Translations under genes and position numbers: made by a program
Part shown: positions 51,454 to 60,286 of the stretch, one piece after another
Layout of the letters: every line of letters begins with the position of its first letter
How positions within the stretch are numbered: the stretch's first letter is position 1
Notes under the pieces: model-generated
Seen by the model: the letters and a program-made list of their open reading frames with translations, nothing else
The model's database searches: none
Told to the model about the DNA's origin: nothing
Assembly (NCBI RefSeq): GCF_001262505.1
Contig: NZ_KQ410739.1
Location: 112,859 to 176,858, forward strand
Reading direction: 5' to 3'
DNA length: 64,000 nucleotides
Source of the DNA: Shinella sp. SUS2
Lineage (GTDB): Bacteria; Pseudomonadota; Alphaproteobacteria; Rhizobiales; Rhizobiaceae

Positions 51454-51750
51454 ATGCGCATGATCGACCGCAGACTGGAAATCGATATTCTCGCAACGCG
51501 CCGTCCGGCGCCGAGCCTCTTTGCCCGCGTTCGCGGTGTCGCCAACAAATTTGTCCGCGCCTGGCAGAATCGCCGCGTGATCAATCGGTTGAACGAGCTC
51601 GACGATCATCAGCTCTACGATATGGGGCTGTGCCGCAGCGACGTGCAGGATGTACGCTCCGCGTCCTTCTTTACCGACGCGGGCCTGCATCTGACGATCG
51701 TGGCGCGTGAGCGCGCCCGCCGTCACCTGCGCAGCGGCCGTATGGATTGA
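51454..51750 (+). CDS. DUF1127 domain protein
   Basis: A 98-residue basic protein with the DUF1127 segment WQNRRVINRLNELDDHQLYD in the middle, longer than the ~48-residue form at 18666. AAGGAG is well placed before the ATG. It is divergent from the LysR gene across 264 bases that contain A/T-rich sequence near 51190-51225, a plausible LysR binding region. Confidence 0.88.
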   Translation: MRMIDRRLEIDILATRRPAPSLFARVRGVANKFVRAWQNRRVINRLNELDDHQLYDMGLCRSDVQDVRSASFFTDAGLHLTIVARERARRHLRSGRMD

Positions 51751-51925
51751 TTTCCGATCGTGCCGACCTATCTCCCGGGTCGGCACCTGACTTCCCCGCA
51801 GGGTGAGAGCCAATAACCCTGCTGCTTGCCCGGCGTGCGACTCCCAAGGTCCGCGTCGGGCTTTTTCAAAGATTTTCCGAAAGTCGATTTCACCCGGAAT
51901 TGCCCGGAAACAAAGGGGTAGCGCG

Positions 51926-52411
51926 ATGATCGACGCGATTTTGATCCGTCCGGCGCACCCGCAAGACTTCCCTGCCATGAAGGCGATACTGCGCGATACG
52001 TTCGAGCGCACCTGGCGGCCGGAGATCACGGAGGCTGCCGCTCGCCGCTACATCGAGACCGATATCGGCGGCGGTTTCGTCGCGCACAGCGGTGCTGATA
52101 TGCTCGTGGCCGAGGCCGATGGGCGTGTTGCCGGCCTTGTCCATTGCGTGGACGACTTCATCGATGCCCTGCATGTGCATTCCGATTTCCAGCGCCGGGG
52201 CGTTGGGCGTCGTCTGCTCGCCCGGGCGGAGGGGGACATCGCCGAAAAAGGTTTCCCGCGGGTGCGGCTTGAAACGGATACGTTCAACGAGCAGGCCCGG
52301 GGTTTCTACAGGGCGCTGGGCTATGTCGAAACGGCGCACTATCCGGACGAGGAATGGCAGAGCGGTCTCACCACGGTCCTGATGGAAAAACCGCTTGGCC
52401 TCGTCGAATAG
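51926..52411 (+). CDS. GNAT-family N-acetyltransferase
   Basis: A 161-residue acetyltransferase: MIDAILIRPAHPQDFPAMKA at the start, coenzyme-A loop HSDFQRRGVGRRLLARAEGD, and RLETDTFNEQARGFYRALGY. AAAGGGG precedes ATG 51926. Substrate unknown. No operon partner. Confidence 0.88.
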   Translation: MIDAILIRPAHPQDFPAMKAILRDTFERTWRPEITEAAARRYIETDIGGGFVAHSGADMLVAEADGRVAGLVHCVDDFIDALHVHSDFQRRGVGRRLLARAEGDIAEKGFPRVRLETDTFNEQARGFYRALGYVETAHYPDEEWQSGLTTVLMEKPLGLVE

Positions 52412-52465
52412 CCGATCTGCTGGCGCCTGATGCCCGGAGAGGCGTGCGTGACCACCCCTCGATGC

Positions 52466-53311
52466 TCAGGCCTTCTTCCCGCCGCCCGTCTCCATGCCGT
52501 TGCGGATGGTCTCGAAGATCGATTCCACGTTGCGCTGATAGTCCTTCTGCATTTCCAGGCCGGTATCGAACATCGTGTTGACGAAGGTCGTCAGCGAATC
52601 GGCAGGGGAGCCCGCCGGCGCGCTCGGCTTCGCGCCTTCTGCCGGCTGGCCGGCCATGCCCGCCATCATGTCCTGGAAGGCCTTGGCGAAGGGATTGTCG
52701 GCAAAGGGGTTGGCCGCTGCCTCCTTCTTCGTGCCGAAAAATTCCTGGGCGGCCTGTGTGAACGGATTGTCGGTAAAGGGGTTTGACGGCTGCGGCTTCT
52801 TGGCCATGCCGGTCGCCTCCGCCCATTGCTGCATCATGTCGGCAAAGGGATTGGCCGCGGCGGTACCGCTCTGTGCGCCGGGGAAGAAGGGGGCGAAGGA
52901 TTGCTTGAAGAGGCCGCCCATCAGCGTGCTCGCCATGACGGGCAGCATCTGCTTGTAGATGTCCTGGCCGATGCCGGTCATCTGCGCCGCCTGCGCGGCG
53001 ATGGCGCGGGAAACGTCCTTGTTGCCGAAGAGATGGCCGAGAATGCCGTTGCCTTCCGCAAGCCCCTGCGGCGTGAAGGCGCTGCTGATGTCCTCGAAAT
53101 ATTTCGCGTGGTTGCCGGAGGTCAGCGCGGTCATGAAGGCGGCGAGGTCATAGGGATTGGCGGCGTTGCGCTTGAAGCCCTCGGAAAAGGCCGGCATCAG
53201 CGCGGCGATGGCCTTGGCTGCCTGTTCCTGCGCGAGCCCGTATTGCCGCGCCATGGTCTCGACGGCATTGCCGTTCTGCGCCTGCATCATCATGTCGTAG
53301 AGCGAAAGCAT
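52466..53311 (-). CDS. DUF937 family protein
   Basis: A 281-residue helical protein (MLSLYDMMMQAQNGNAVETM, YGLAQEQAAKAIAALMPAF, GILGHLFGNKDVSRAIAAQA), the DUF937 pattern of unknown function. The C-terminal half is rich in proline, alanine and repeated NPFADN/NPFTDN-type units (NPFADMMQQ, NPFTDNPFTQ, NPFADNPFAK). AAGGGG precedes the start at 53311. Confidence 0.85.
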   Translation of the reverse strand: MLSLYDMMMQAQNGNAVETMARQYGLAQEQAAKAIAALMPAFSEGFKRNAANPYDLAAFMTALTSGNHAKYFEDISSAFTPQGLAEGNGILGHLFGNKDVSRAIAAQAAQMTGIGQDIYKQMLPVMASTLMGGLFKQSFAPFFPGAQSGTAAANPFADMMQQWAEATGMAKKPQPSNPFTDNPFTQAAQEFFGTKKEAAANPFADNPFAKAFQDMMAGMAGQPAEGAKPSAPAGSPADSLTTFVNTMFDTGLEMQKDYQRNVESIFETIRNGMETGGGKKA

Positions 53312-53394
53312 AACGAACCCCTTCCCGTTGGCAGGCATGTGCCTGCACTATAACGGGAATTTTGGCCGCGCAAACCGCTTTTTGGTGTCTTGCC

Positions 53395-54768
53395 TCAGTA
53401 CTGGTAGTCGGTGAACACCGGCTCGACGGAGCCGTTCCAGCGGCCGTTGTAGAGCGCCAGCATGTCTTCCGCGAGCGTCGCCTTCTTCGCCAGAACCTCG
53501 TCGAGCGGGGCAAGGAAGATGGTTTCGTCGACACCGTCGCCGTTGAGCCGCGCGCGGGCGGCAAGGCCCTGGCGGGAGATCGAGACCACTTCGCGGGCGA
53601 CGTCGAGCAGCGGCTTGCCGCGGAAATCGGCCTTGAGGCCTTCCGCCGGCACGGCATTGCGCAGCGCCGTCACTTCCTCCACCGTCCAGTCGCGCGTCAG
53701 GGCCTCGGCGGCATCGAGGGCGCCGTCGTCATAGAGCAGGCCCACCCAGAATGCGGGCAGCGCACAGATGCGCCGCCACGGGCCGCCGTCGGCGCCGCGC
53801 ATTTCCAGGAAGCGCTTCAGCCGCACGTCGGGGAACAGCGTGGAAAGGTGGTTCGTCCAGTCGCCGAGATTGGGTTCCCAGTCGGCGATCTCGCCCTTCA
53901 GGGCACCGGCCATGAACTGGCGGAAGGTGATGTGCGTGCAGTCGTGGTACTTGCCGTCGCGCACGACGAAGTACATCGGCACGTCGAGCGCCCATTCGAC
54001 ATAGTCGATGAAGCCGAAATCCGGCTTGAAGGCGAAGGGGATGAGGCCGGCGCGGTTGTTGTCCGTATCGCGCCAGATGTCGCCGCGCCAGGAGAGAAGA
54101 CCGTTCGGCTTGCCCTCGGTGAAGGGGGAGGAGGCGAAGAGCGCGGTCGCCATGGACTGCAGCTTCAGCGAGACCTGCATCTTGCGGCGCATGTCGACTT
54201 CCGAGGAGAAGTCGAGGTTCACCTGGATCGTGCAGGTGCGGTACATCATGTCGAGACCCTTCGTGCCGACCTTCGGCATATAGCGGGTCATGATGTCGTA
54301 GCGGCTTTTCGGCATGCGCGGGGTTTCGGCAAAGGTCCATTTCGGGCTGCCGCCCATGCCGAGGAAGCGGATGCCGAGCGGCTCGGCGATCTCGCGCAGC
54401 GTCGCAAGATGCTGGTTGGATTCCTTGCAGGTCTGGTGCAGGTTTTCCAGCGGCGCGCCCGACAGTTCGAACTGGCCGCCGGGCTCCAGCGAGATGGCGC
54501 CCATGCCTGACGGTTCGGCAAGGCCGATGATGTTGCCGGCATCCATGATCGGATCCCAGCCGGTCTTTTGCTGCATGCCGTTCAGCAGCGCCGAAATGCT
54601 CGCCTCGCCGAAATAGGGCACGGGACTGTTGTCGGCCGTAAAGAAGACGAATTTCTCGTGCTCGGTGCCGATACGGAACTTCTCCTTCGGCTTGTTGCCG
54701 GCGGCGAGGTAATCCGCCATGTCCGCGACGGTGCGGATCGGCGTCTGGTCGGTGGTGTCACGGGCCAT
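53395..54768 (-). CDS. gshA: Glutamate-cysteine ligase, plant/alphaproteobacterial type
   Basis: A 457-residue enzyme that joins glutamate and cysteine, the first step of glutathione synthesis, in the cytoplasm. The sequence (FRIGTEHEKFVFF, MGAISLEPGGQFELSGAP, YDIMTRYMPKVGTKGLDMMY, LSWRGDIWRDTDNNR) is the GCS2 form shared by plants and alphaproteobacteria. Length is normal. It lies downstream of rsmE on the same strand with a 176-base gap. Confidence 0.95.
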   Translation of the reverse strand: MARDTTDQTPIRTVADMADYLAAGNKPKEKFRIGTEHEKFVFFTADNSPVPYFGEASISALLNGMQQKTGWDPIMDAGNIIGLAEPSGMGAISLEPGGQFELSGAPLENLHQTCKESNQHLATLREIAEPLGIRFLGMGGSPKWTFAETPRMPKSRYDIMTRYMPKVGTKGLDMMYRTCTIQVNLDFSSEVDMRRKMQVSLKLQSMATALFASSPFTEGKPNGLLSWRGDIWRDTDNNRAGLIPFAFKPDFGFIDYVEWALDVPMYFVVRDGKYHDCTHITFRQFMAGALKGEIADWEPNLGDWTNHLSTLFPDVRLKRFLEMRGADGGPWRRICALPAFWVGLLYDDGALDAAEALTRDWTVEEVTALRNAVPAEGLKADFRGKPLLDVAREVVSISRQGLAARARLNGDGVDETIFLAPLDEVLAKKATLAEDMLALYNGRWNGSVEPVFTDYQY

Positions 54769-54944
54769 GGGCGTCTTCTTCTGAACGGATGGCGCCCGGA
54801 CGGAACGCCGGGCCTTGGGAGGGTGCTTGGACCGGAATTAGATGCGGTGCAAGCGAATTCCTTTCAAGGCAGATTCAAAAAAACCCATTCGACTTTTTTA
54901 TAAAAGCACTTTCTTGCGTTCCCGCAAATCCGCGCGGGTGCCGT

Positions 54945-55682
54945 TCAGCGCCAATCGCCGATCGCCGCCTGGATGACGGCCATCGCGGCCACCGCCGCCG
55001 TGTCCGCACGCAGGATGCGGGGGCCGAGCGGGATGGGCGTCACGAAGTCGAGACTGCGCAGGAGCGTGCGCTCCTCGTCGGAAAAACCGCCTTCCGGGCC
55101 GACGAGCAGGGCGAGCTGCCGCTCCTCGATGGCCCCCAGCGCCGGAAGCGGGTTCTGGCTGCCGTGGCCCTCGTCGCAGAAGACGATGCGCCGTTCGCGC
55201 GGCCAGGCGGAAAGCAGATCCTCGAGCTTTTTCGGTGCCGTAACCTCCGGGATCGCCAGGATACCGCACTGTTCCGCCGCCTCGACGGCATTGGCCTGCA
55301 GCCGTTCGAGGCTGGTGATCTTGCCCTGCACATGCTGGGTCAGCACGGGCTGCAGCACGCCGGCACCCATCTCCACGGCCTTCTGCACGATATAGTCGAG
55401 CCGGCCGACCTTCAACGGCGCGAAGAGATAGTGGAGATCTGACGGCGCCGGCTGCGGCCGGGTCTGCTCGACGGGCGTCAGGATGAGCCGCTTGCGGGTC
55501 GGGAAGGAGAGGGTGGTATGCCATTCCCCGTCGCGCCCGTTGAAGAGCAGGACGGCGTCGCCCTCCGCCATGCGCAGCACATTGGCGAGATAGTGGAAAT
55601 GGTCCTTCGACGCCTCGAAGGCGACGCCCTCTGCTAGGGTGTCGCCGACGAAGAGGCGCTGCATCCGGTAATTGGCACGCAT
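54945..55682 (-). CDS. rsmE: 16S rRNA m3U1498 methyltransferase
   Basis: A 245-residue SPOUT-family SAM enzyme. The N-terminal PUA-like part (MRANYRMQRLFVGD) is followed by the knot region with LALLVGPEGGFSDEE and PIPLGPRILRADTAAVAAMA, diagnostic for RsmE. It begins ten bases after the pit stop, so they probably share a transcript. Confidence 0.95.
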   Translation of the reverse strand: MRANYRMQRLFVGDTLAEGVAFEASKDHFHYLANVLRMAEGDAVLLFNGRDGEWHTTLSFPTRKRLILTPVEQTRPQPAPSDLHYLFAPLKVGRLDYIVQKAVEMGAGVLQPVLTQHVQGKITSLERLQANAVEAAEQCGILAIPEVTAPKKLEDLLSAWPRERRIVFCDEGHGSQNPLPALGAIEERQLALLVGPEGGFSDEERTLLRSLDFVTPIPLGPRILRADTAAVAAMAVIQAAIGDWR

Positions 55683-55692
55683 GGTCGATATC

Positions 55693-57198
55693 TCAGGTGA
55701 AAAGCGCGTTGAGCGTGAGGAAGATGGCGGCAGACAGGAGCGCCGAGACGGGCAGGGTGACGATCCAGGCGGAAACGATCGTCATGAAATGGGAGCGCCG
55801 CACGAGGTAACGCCGACGCGTCTCGTCGACATTCACCGGATCGTCTTCCTCCTCCGGTGCAATGCGGTTGCCGCGGCCGCGGATATAGTCGATGCGCCGC
55901 CGCGAATTGCGGGTGTACCATTCGCGGAACATGCCGACGCCGAACACCGCGCCGACGGCGATATGCGTCGAGGAGACGGGAATGGCGAAGGCCGAGGCGG
56001 TCAGCACCGCGACGGCGGAGGAGAGCGCCACGCAGAAGGCGCGCATCGGGTTGAGCTTGGTGATCTCGGTGCCGACGATGCGGATGAGGCGCGGGCCGAA
56101 CAGCAGAAGGCCGAGCGAGATGCCGAAGGCGCCGATGACCATGACCCAGAGCGGGATGACCGCGCCACTTTCTGCGCCCGAGCGCAGCGCCGAGACCACG
56201 CCATAGAGCGGGCCGACGGCATTCGACACATCGTTGGCGCCATGGGCGAAAGAGAGCAGCGCCGCCGAACAGATCAGCGGGATGCGGAACAGCGTGCGCA
56301 GCGACTGGTTGCGGTTGTCGAGGCCTTCCGCATGGCGCCGGACGATCGGCCGCGTGACGACATAGGTGGCGAAGCCGAAGCCGAGGCCGATGAGAAGCGC
56401 GGTGCGGAAGGGAAGGTCGAGCGTTCCGTTGGTGCCGCCATTCGCGATGAAGGCCGCGAAGGCGCCGGCCATGATCGCGACGAGCACCGGCACCCAGGTC
56501 TTTGCCGCGCCGATCTTGTCCTCGCGGTAGATGATGAATTCCTTGATGAAGTAGAGGAACAGCGCGGCGATCACGCCGCCGAGGATCGGCGAGACGGTCC
56601 AGCTCACGACGATGACGGCGATCGCGTCCCATTGCACGCTGTGGAAGCCGCTGGCCGCCGCGCCCGCACCGATCACGCCGCCGATGATGGCATGGGTGGT
56701 GGAGATCGGCGCATTGGCGATCGTGGCGATGTTGATCCAGAGCGCGGCGGAGATGAGCGCCGCCATCATTGCCCAGGCATAGGCGTCGGGGCTCGGGAAG
56801 ATCGACCGGTCGACGATGCCGGAGGCGACCGTCGCGGCGACGCCCTGGCCGGCGAGCAAGGCCCCGGCGATCTCGAAGACCGCGGCGATGACGAGAGCGA
56901 CGCCCATGCTCATGGCGCGCGCGCCGACCGCCGCGCCGACATTGTTCGTCACGTCGTTGGCGCCGATGTTCATGGCCATGTAGGCGGCAAGCGCCGCGGT
57001 GATGGCGACGACGAGCACGCCGGGCGTGCCGGTGGCGAAACTGCTGGCCACGGCCATGGCGACGAGAAGGAAGACGAGGGCGATGCCGACACCCGTCCAG
57101 CGACGCAGCACGAAATGCGTCGCCTGTTCGGTGAAGGTGAATTTTTCCAGGTCCTTGTCCAGCGTCGGCTTGCGTAGCTGAACCTGTGAATTGGCCAT
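55693..57198 (-). CDS. pit: PiT-family inorganic phosphate transporter
   Basis: A 501-residue membrane protein with the two inverted PiT signatures: GANDVTNNVGAAVGARAMSM near the N-terminus and FAHGANDVSNAVGPLYG in the second half. It imports phosphate (often as a metal-phosphate complex) with protons. A hydrophilic, acidic loop (APEEEDDPVNVDETRRR) lies before the last helices. An unusually structured leader precedes it. Confidence 0.93.
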   Translation of the reverse strand: MANSQVQLRKPTLDKDLEKFTFTEQATHFVLRRWTGVGIALVFLLVAMAVASSFATGTPGVLVVAITAALAAYMAMNIGANDVTNNVGAAVGARAMSMGVALVIAAVFEIAGALLAGQGVAATVASGIVDRSIFPSPDAYAWAMMAALISAALWINIATIANAPISTTHAIIGGVIGAGAAASGFHSVQWDAIAVIVVSWTVSPILGGVIAALFLYFIKEFIIYREDKIGAAKTWVPVLVAIMAGAFAAFIANGGTNGTLDLPFRTALLIGLGFGFATYVVTRPIVRRHAEGLDNRNQSLRTLFRIPLICSAALLSFAHGANDVSNAVGPLYGVVSALRSGAESGAVIPLWVMVIGAFGISLGLLLFGPRLIRIVGTEITKLNPMRAFCVALSSAVAVLTASAFAIPVSSTHIAVGAVFGVGMFREWYTRNSRRRIDYIRGRGNRIAPEEEDDPVNVDETRRRYLVRRSHFMTIVSAWIVTLPVSALLSAAIFLTLNALFT

Positions 57199-57205
57199 TC
57201 CTGCT

Positions 57206-57360
57206 GCTCCGTTTTGGAGCTCCTGGCACGACCGCCGCGGTCGTCTGCCGGTGCTTTCGCCACCCCTTGGTCGCCGGTCGTCACCGATGCCTCGGCATCG
57301 GCCGCAGCCGGTTTCTCGCGAGCGGTCGAAAATCCCGCGGCAGACCTCTGCGCGGAGGTC
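57206..57360 (-). promoter_or_regulatory. Structured leader of pit with four hairpins
   Basis: Upstream of the pit ATG are four perfect inverted repeats. They are GCTCC/GGAGC (57206-57220), ACGACC/GGTCGT (57228-57244), CCGATGC-CTCG-GCATCGG (57284-57301) and GACCTC/GAGGTC (57343-57360). The first sits eight bases from the start codon and could gate ribosome access. No known riboswitch class is recognised; a control function is inferred. Confidence 0.4.
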
Positions 57361-57438
57361 GTGTCGGGAGCTCAGCCGACAGGCACTATCGCCTCAGCGC
57401 ACCGGCGGCAATATGACGAGGGCCGTTCAGGCGCGTAA

Positions 57439-57954
57439 TCAGGCGTCGGGCGCACCGTTCGCGGCGATTTCGGCGAGCATGGTGCGCTCGAAGGCTAGAA
57501 TGAGGTCCTTGAGGCCCGGCTCCTGCACGCGGCTGGCGGCTTCCGGGCAGCTCACCCATTCGGCGCGCCGCTCGTCCTTCTCGGGGAAATTCTTGCTGAG
57601 GTCATCGACGGCGAGCGGGAAGACGCGCACCCGGCAATCGACCTTCAGCCCGTGCGACAGGCCCTTCAGATAGTTGTAGCTGCCGATCGGCGTGGTGCGG
57701 ATGGTTCCCTTCACGCCGGCCTCTTCCCAGGCCTCGCGTGCGGCCGCGGCCGCCGCGCTCTTGCCGTCCATCGGCCAGCCCTTGGGAATGACCCAGCGAC
57801 CGGTGTCGCGGCTGGTGATGAGCAGGATCTCGACCGCGGGCTGCTTCTTCTTCACCCGATAGCACAGCGCTCCGTATTGTTCCCGGACGGGCCTGCGGAA
57901 CATGAGTTGGACGTCGCTGGCGATGCGGTTGAGAATGTTCAAGGTCTTTTTCAT
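57439..57954 (-). CDS. Nudix hydrolase (diphosphoinositol-phosphatase-like)
   Basis: A 171-residue Nudix protein (YGALCYRVKKKQPAVEILLI, WVIPKGWPMDGKSAAAAAAR, EAWEEAGVKG). The Nudix box keeps REAWEEAG, but the usual first glutamate (GX5E) is replaced by lysine, as in some DIPP-type members. The start has GAGGA almost touching the ATG at 57954, which is odd; a later methionine (M18) is possible. Substrate unknown. Confidence 0.85.
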   Translation of the reverse strand: MKKTLNILNRIASDVQLMFRRPVREQYGALCYRVKKKQPAVEILLITSRDTGRWVIPKGWPMDGKSAAAAAAREAWEEAGVKGTIRTTPIGSYNYLKGLSHGLKVDCRVRVFPLAVDDLSKNFPEKDERRAEWVSCPEAASRVQEPGLKDLILAFERTMLAEIAANGAPDA

Positions 57955-58023
57955 TCCTCGTATCGGGATGTGCCGTTTGAGTCGGTATAGCCTATCTTGC
58001 TTGCGCGAGATTTGCGGCGCAAG

Positions 58024-58818
58024 TCAGGCTTGCGGGGGCAGGCCGCGCTTTTGCATGCGCAACTGCGAAATCCGCTGCCATTCGCCGCTGCGCTCGGCAT
58101 CGCGGATGGCGGTGGCGATGTAGTCCATGTGCGCCTGGGCGGCTTTTCGCGCTGTGGTTCCGTCGCCGGCCATGATCGCGGTATAGATCGCCTCGTGCTG
58201 CGCAAGCAGATGCCCGCGGGCTTCCTCGGAGGAGAAAACGAGGTGGCGGTGGAAAAAGATCCCCTGGGCGAGCAGCCGGTAGCAGGCGCGCAGCGTATGC
58301 AGCAGCACGATATTGTGCGCGGCCTCGCCGATCGCGTTGTGCAGCTCCACGTCGGTTTCCAGTTCCGCATCGAAGGAGCCTCCGGCATGGGCCGCGCGCA
58401 TGGCCTCCATGATGCGCGTCAGCATCTGCCGGTCGTATTCCGTGGCGCGGCGGGCGGCGAGCTCGGCGGTGATGCCCTCAAGCTCGCGGCGATATTCGAC
58501 ATAGTCTTCCGTTGCGCGCTGGTGGCGGGCGATGAGGTCGACGACGGGCCGGGAGAACACCTGGCCGATAATGTCGGCGACATAGGTGCCGCCGCCGTGC
58601 TGGCTGATCAGCAGGCCGCGGGTTTCCAGTTCCTTCAGCGCCTCGCGCAGGATGGGGCGGGAGACGTCGAGCCGCTTGGAGAGCTCGCGCTCGCCGGGCA
58701 GCCGGTCGCCGTCGCGCAGCACGCCTTCGAGCAACAGGAGCTCGATCTGCCGCACGACCTCGTCGGCGGTGCGGCTGTGGCTGATACGGGCGAAAAGGTC
58801 GAAGGCGGTGTCGGTCAC
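58024..58818 (-). CDS. GntR/FadR-family regulator
   Basis: A 264-residue regulator from GTG 58818. The winged helix (ADEVVRQIELLLLEGVLRDG, LPGERELSKRLDVSRPILRE) is followed by an all-helical FCD ligand-binding domain with acid and histidine ligands (DVELHNAIGEAAHN, LAQHEAIYTAIMAGD). PdhR/LldR-like members sense organic acids. It is divergent from the DUF3422 gene; no catabolic operon is adjacent. Confidence 0.9.
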   Translation of the reverse strand: MTDTAFDLFARISHSRTADEVVRQIELLLLEGVLRDGDRLPGERELSKRLDVSRPILREALKELETRGLLISQHGGGTYVADIIGQVFSRPVVDLIARHQRATEDYVEYRRELEGITAELAARRATEYDRQMLTRIMEAMRAAHAGGSFDAELETDVELHNAIGEAAHNIVLLHTLRACYRLLAQGIFFHRHLVFSSEEARGHLLAQHEAIYTAIMAGDGTTARKAAQAHMDYIATAIRDAERSGEWQRISQLRMQKRGLPPQA

Positions 58819-58961
58819 GCCGTGAACACTAGCAACGCGGGCCGAAACTGGTCAACAATCTTGTCCAGTCGGCGCCTGTGGACCTGCGTCAATGCGCCCT
58901 ATCTCCTGCGGCCTGACATTTGTTAAGACTATGCTGTTGCACATGAGGGGACAGCGCAGAC

Positions 58962-60239
58962 ATGGCAAAAGGCAGCTTCGCCTTTCCGCAGGCGACCGCG
59001 CGTGCGCAGGCGCTGGGGGAAATTCACGCTAGACCATACGCGCTGGTGCCGTCACCGCGCGTCATCTTCCAGCTCGCCTTCCTGACCGAAGGCGGCTCGG
59101 CGGTCGATCACGCCGTGATGGGGGAATTGTCGCGCTCGCGCGGCATTTCTCCACCGGGGCGCGATTCCAGCCACCATGCGCTGAGCTGGGGGCAGGGCAC
59201 GCTGCGCTGGGAGCGGCACACCGAGTTCTCGACCTATTTCTGGGATGCGCCGGCGCCGGACAAATTCGGCGGCGAGGTTCCCGTCCATCCGTTCGGCGAC
59301 AGCTTCTCGCCGCCCGGCACGCTGATATCGGGCGTACGCCTTGAAATCCGGCCGGATACGCCGGAGACGCGCGAGGCGATCTCCACCTTCGATCCGACCA
59401 GCCTCTGTTACAGCGAGATCAAGAACGGCCAGGGCGCGGTGCTCACCGACTTCCGCCAGAACGGCGACGGGCTGACGCAGATCCTCGTTATCGACCGCGG
59501 CATGACGGAGGCCGGGCGCGGCGCGCTCGTCCAGCGTTTGCTCGATATCGAGACCTACCGCACGCTTGCCATGATGGGGCTGCCGCTCGCCCAGTCGCTC
59601 TCGCCGGATATCCGCCGTATCGAGGACGGGCTGACCGGCATCACCAATTCCATGAAGCAGCATGCCCGTGACAAGGCCGATACGCTGCTGACGGAAATCA
59701 CCCGGCTCGCTGCCGAGCTGGAGGCCAATGCAGCCCTCAGCCTCTACCGCTTCGGCGCCAGTCGCGCCTATTACGGCATCGTGCAGGAGCGTATCCGCAC
59801 GCTCGCCGAAACGGCGGTGTCCGGCTACGAGACGCTCGGCTTCTTCCTGGAACGGCGTCTCGCGCCGGCCATGCGCACCTGTCAGTCGGTGGAAGAGCGT
59901 CAGGCGAACCTTTCGCGCAAGCTCGCCCGGGCCACGGCACTCTTGCGAAGCTGGATCGATGTCGAGCTGGAGCAGCTCAACACCGGCCTGCTCAACTCCA
60001 TGGACCGCCGCGCGAAGCTGCAGCTGCGCCTGCAGCAGACCGTCGAAGGCCTGTCGGTCGCCGCTATCTCCTACTACGTGGTCGGCCTCTTCGGCTATGT
60101 CGCCAAGGCGGCGCACGGGCTCGGCCTGCCGGTCAAGCCGGAAACGCTGACCGGGATCGCGGTGCCCTTCGTCATTGTCGGCATGTGGCTGCTCGTGCGC
60201 GCCATACGCCAGCGCCACGCGGAAGAAGACAAGCACTGA
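58962..60239 (+). CDS. DUF3422 family membrane protein
   Basis: A 425-residue protein: N-terminal soluble domain (QALGEIHARPYALVPSPRVIFQ), a central region with coiled-coil propensity (about 225-370), and two C-terminal transmembrane helices (VAAISYYVVGLFGYVAKAA and TGIAVPFVIVGMWLLVRAI). This order is that of DUF3422 proteins of unknown function, common in alphaproteobacteria. Confidence 0.88.
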   Translation: MAKGSFAFPQATARAQALGEIHARPYALVPSPRVIFQLAFLTEGGSAVDHAVMGELSRSRGISPPGRDSSHHALSWGQGTLRWERHTEFSTYFWDAPAPDKFGGEVPVHPFGDSFSPPGTLISGVRLEIRPDTPETREAISTFDPTSLCYSEIKNGQGAVLTDFRQNGDGLTQILVIDRGMTEAGRGALVQRLLDIETYRTLAMMGLPLAQSLSPDIRRIEDGLTGITNSMKQHARDKADTLLTEITRLAAELEANAALSLYRFGASRAYYGIVQERIRTLAETAVSGYETLGFFLERRLAPAMRTCQSVEERQANLSRKLARATALLRSWIDVELEQLNTGLLNSMDRRAKLQLRLQQTVEGLSVAAISYYVVGLFGYVAKAAHGLGLPVKPETLTGIAVPFVIVGMWLLVRAIRQRHAEEDKH

Positions 60240-60286
60240 ACGCCCGCGGCCGCATGAGCCGCGGGAACCTCTCTCGTCGATGCCGC

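Noticed and set aside
55634..57229. Other long frames across the pit gene on both strands
   Set aside because: The pit frame has both PiT signatures and membrane helices; the other frames are Arg-rich shadows.
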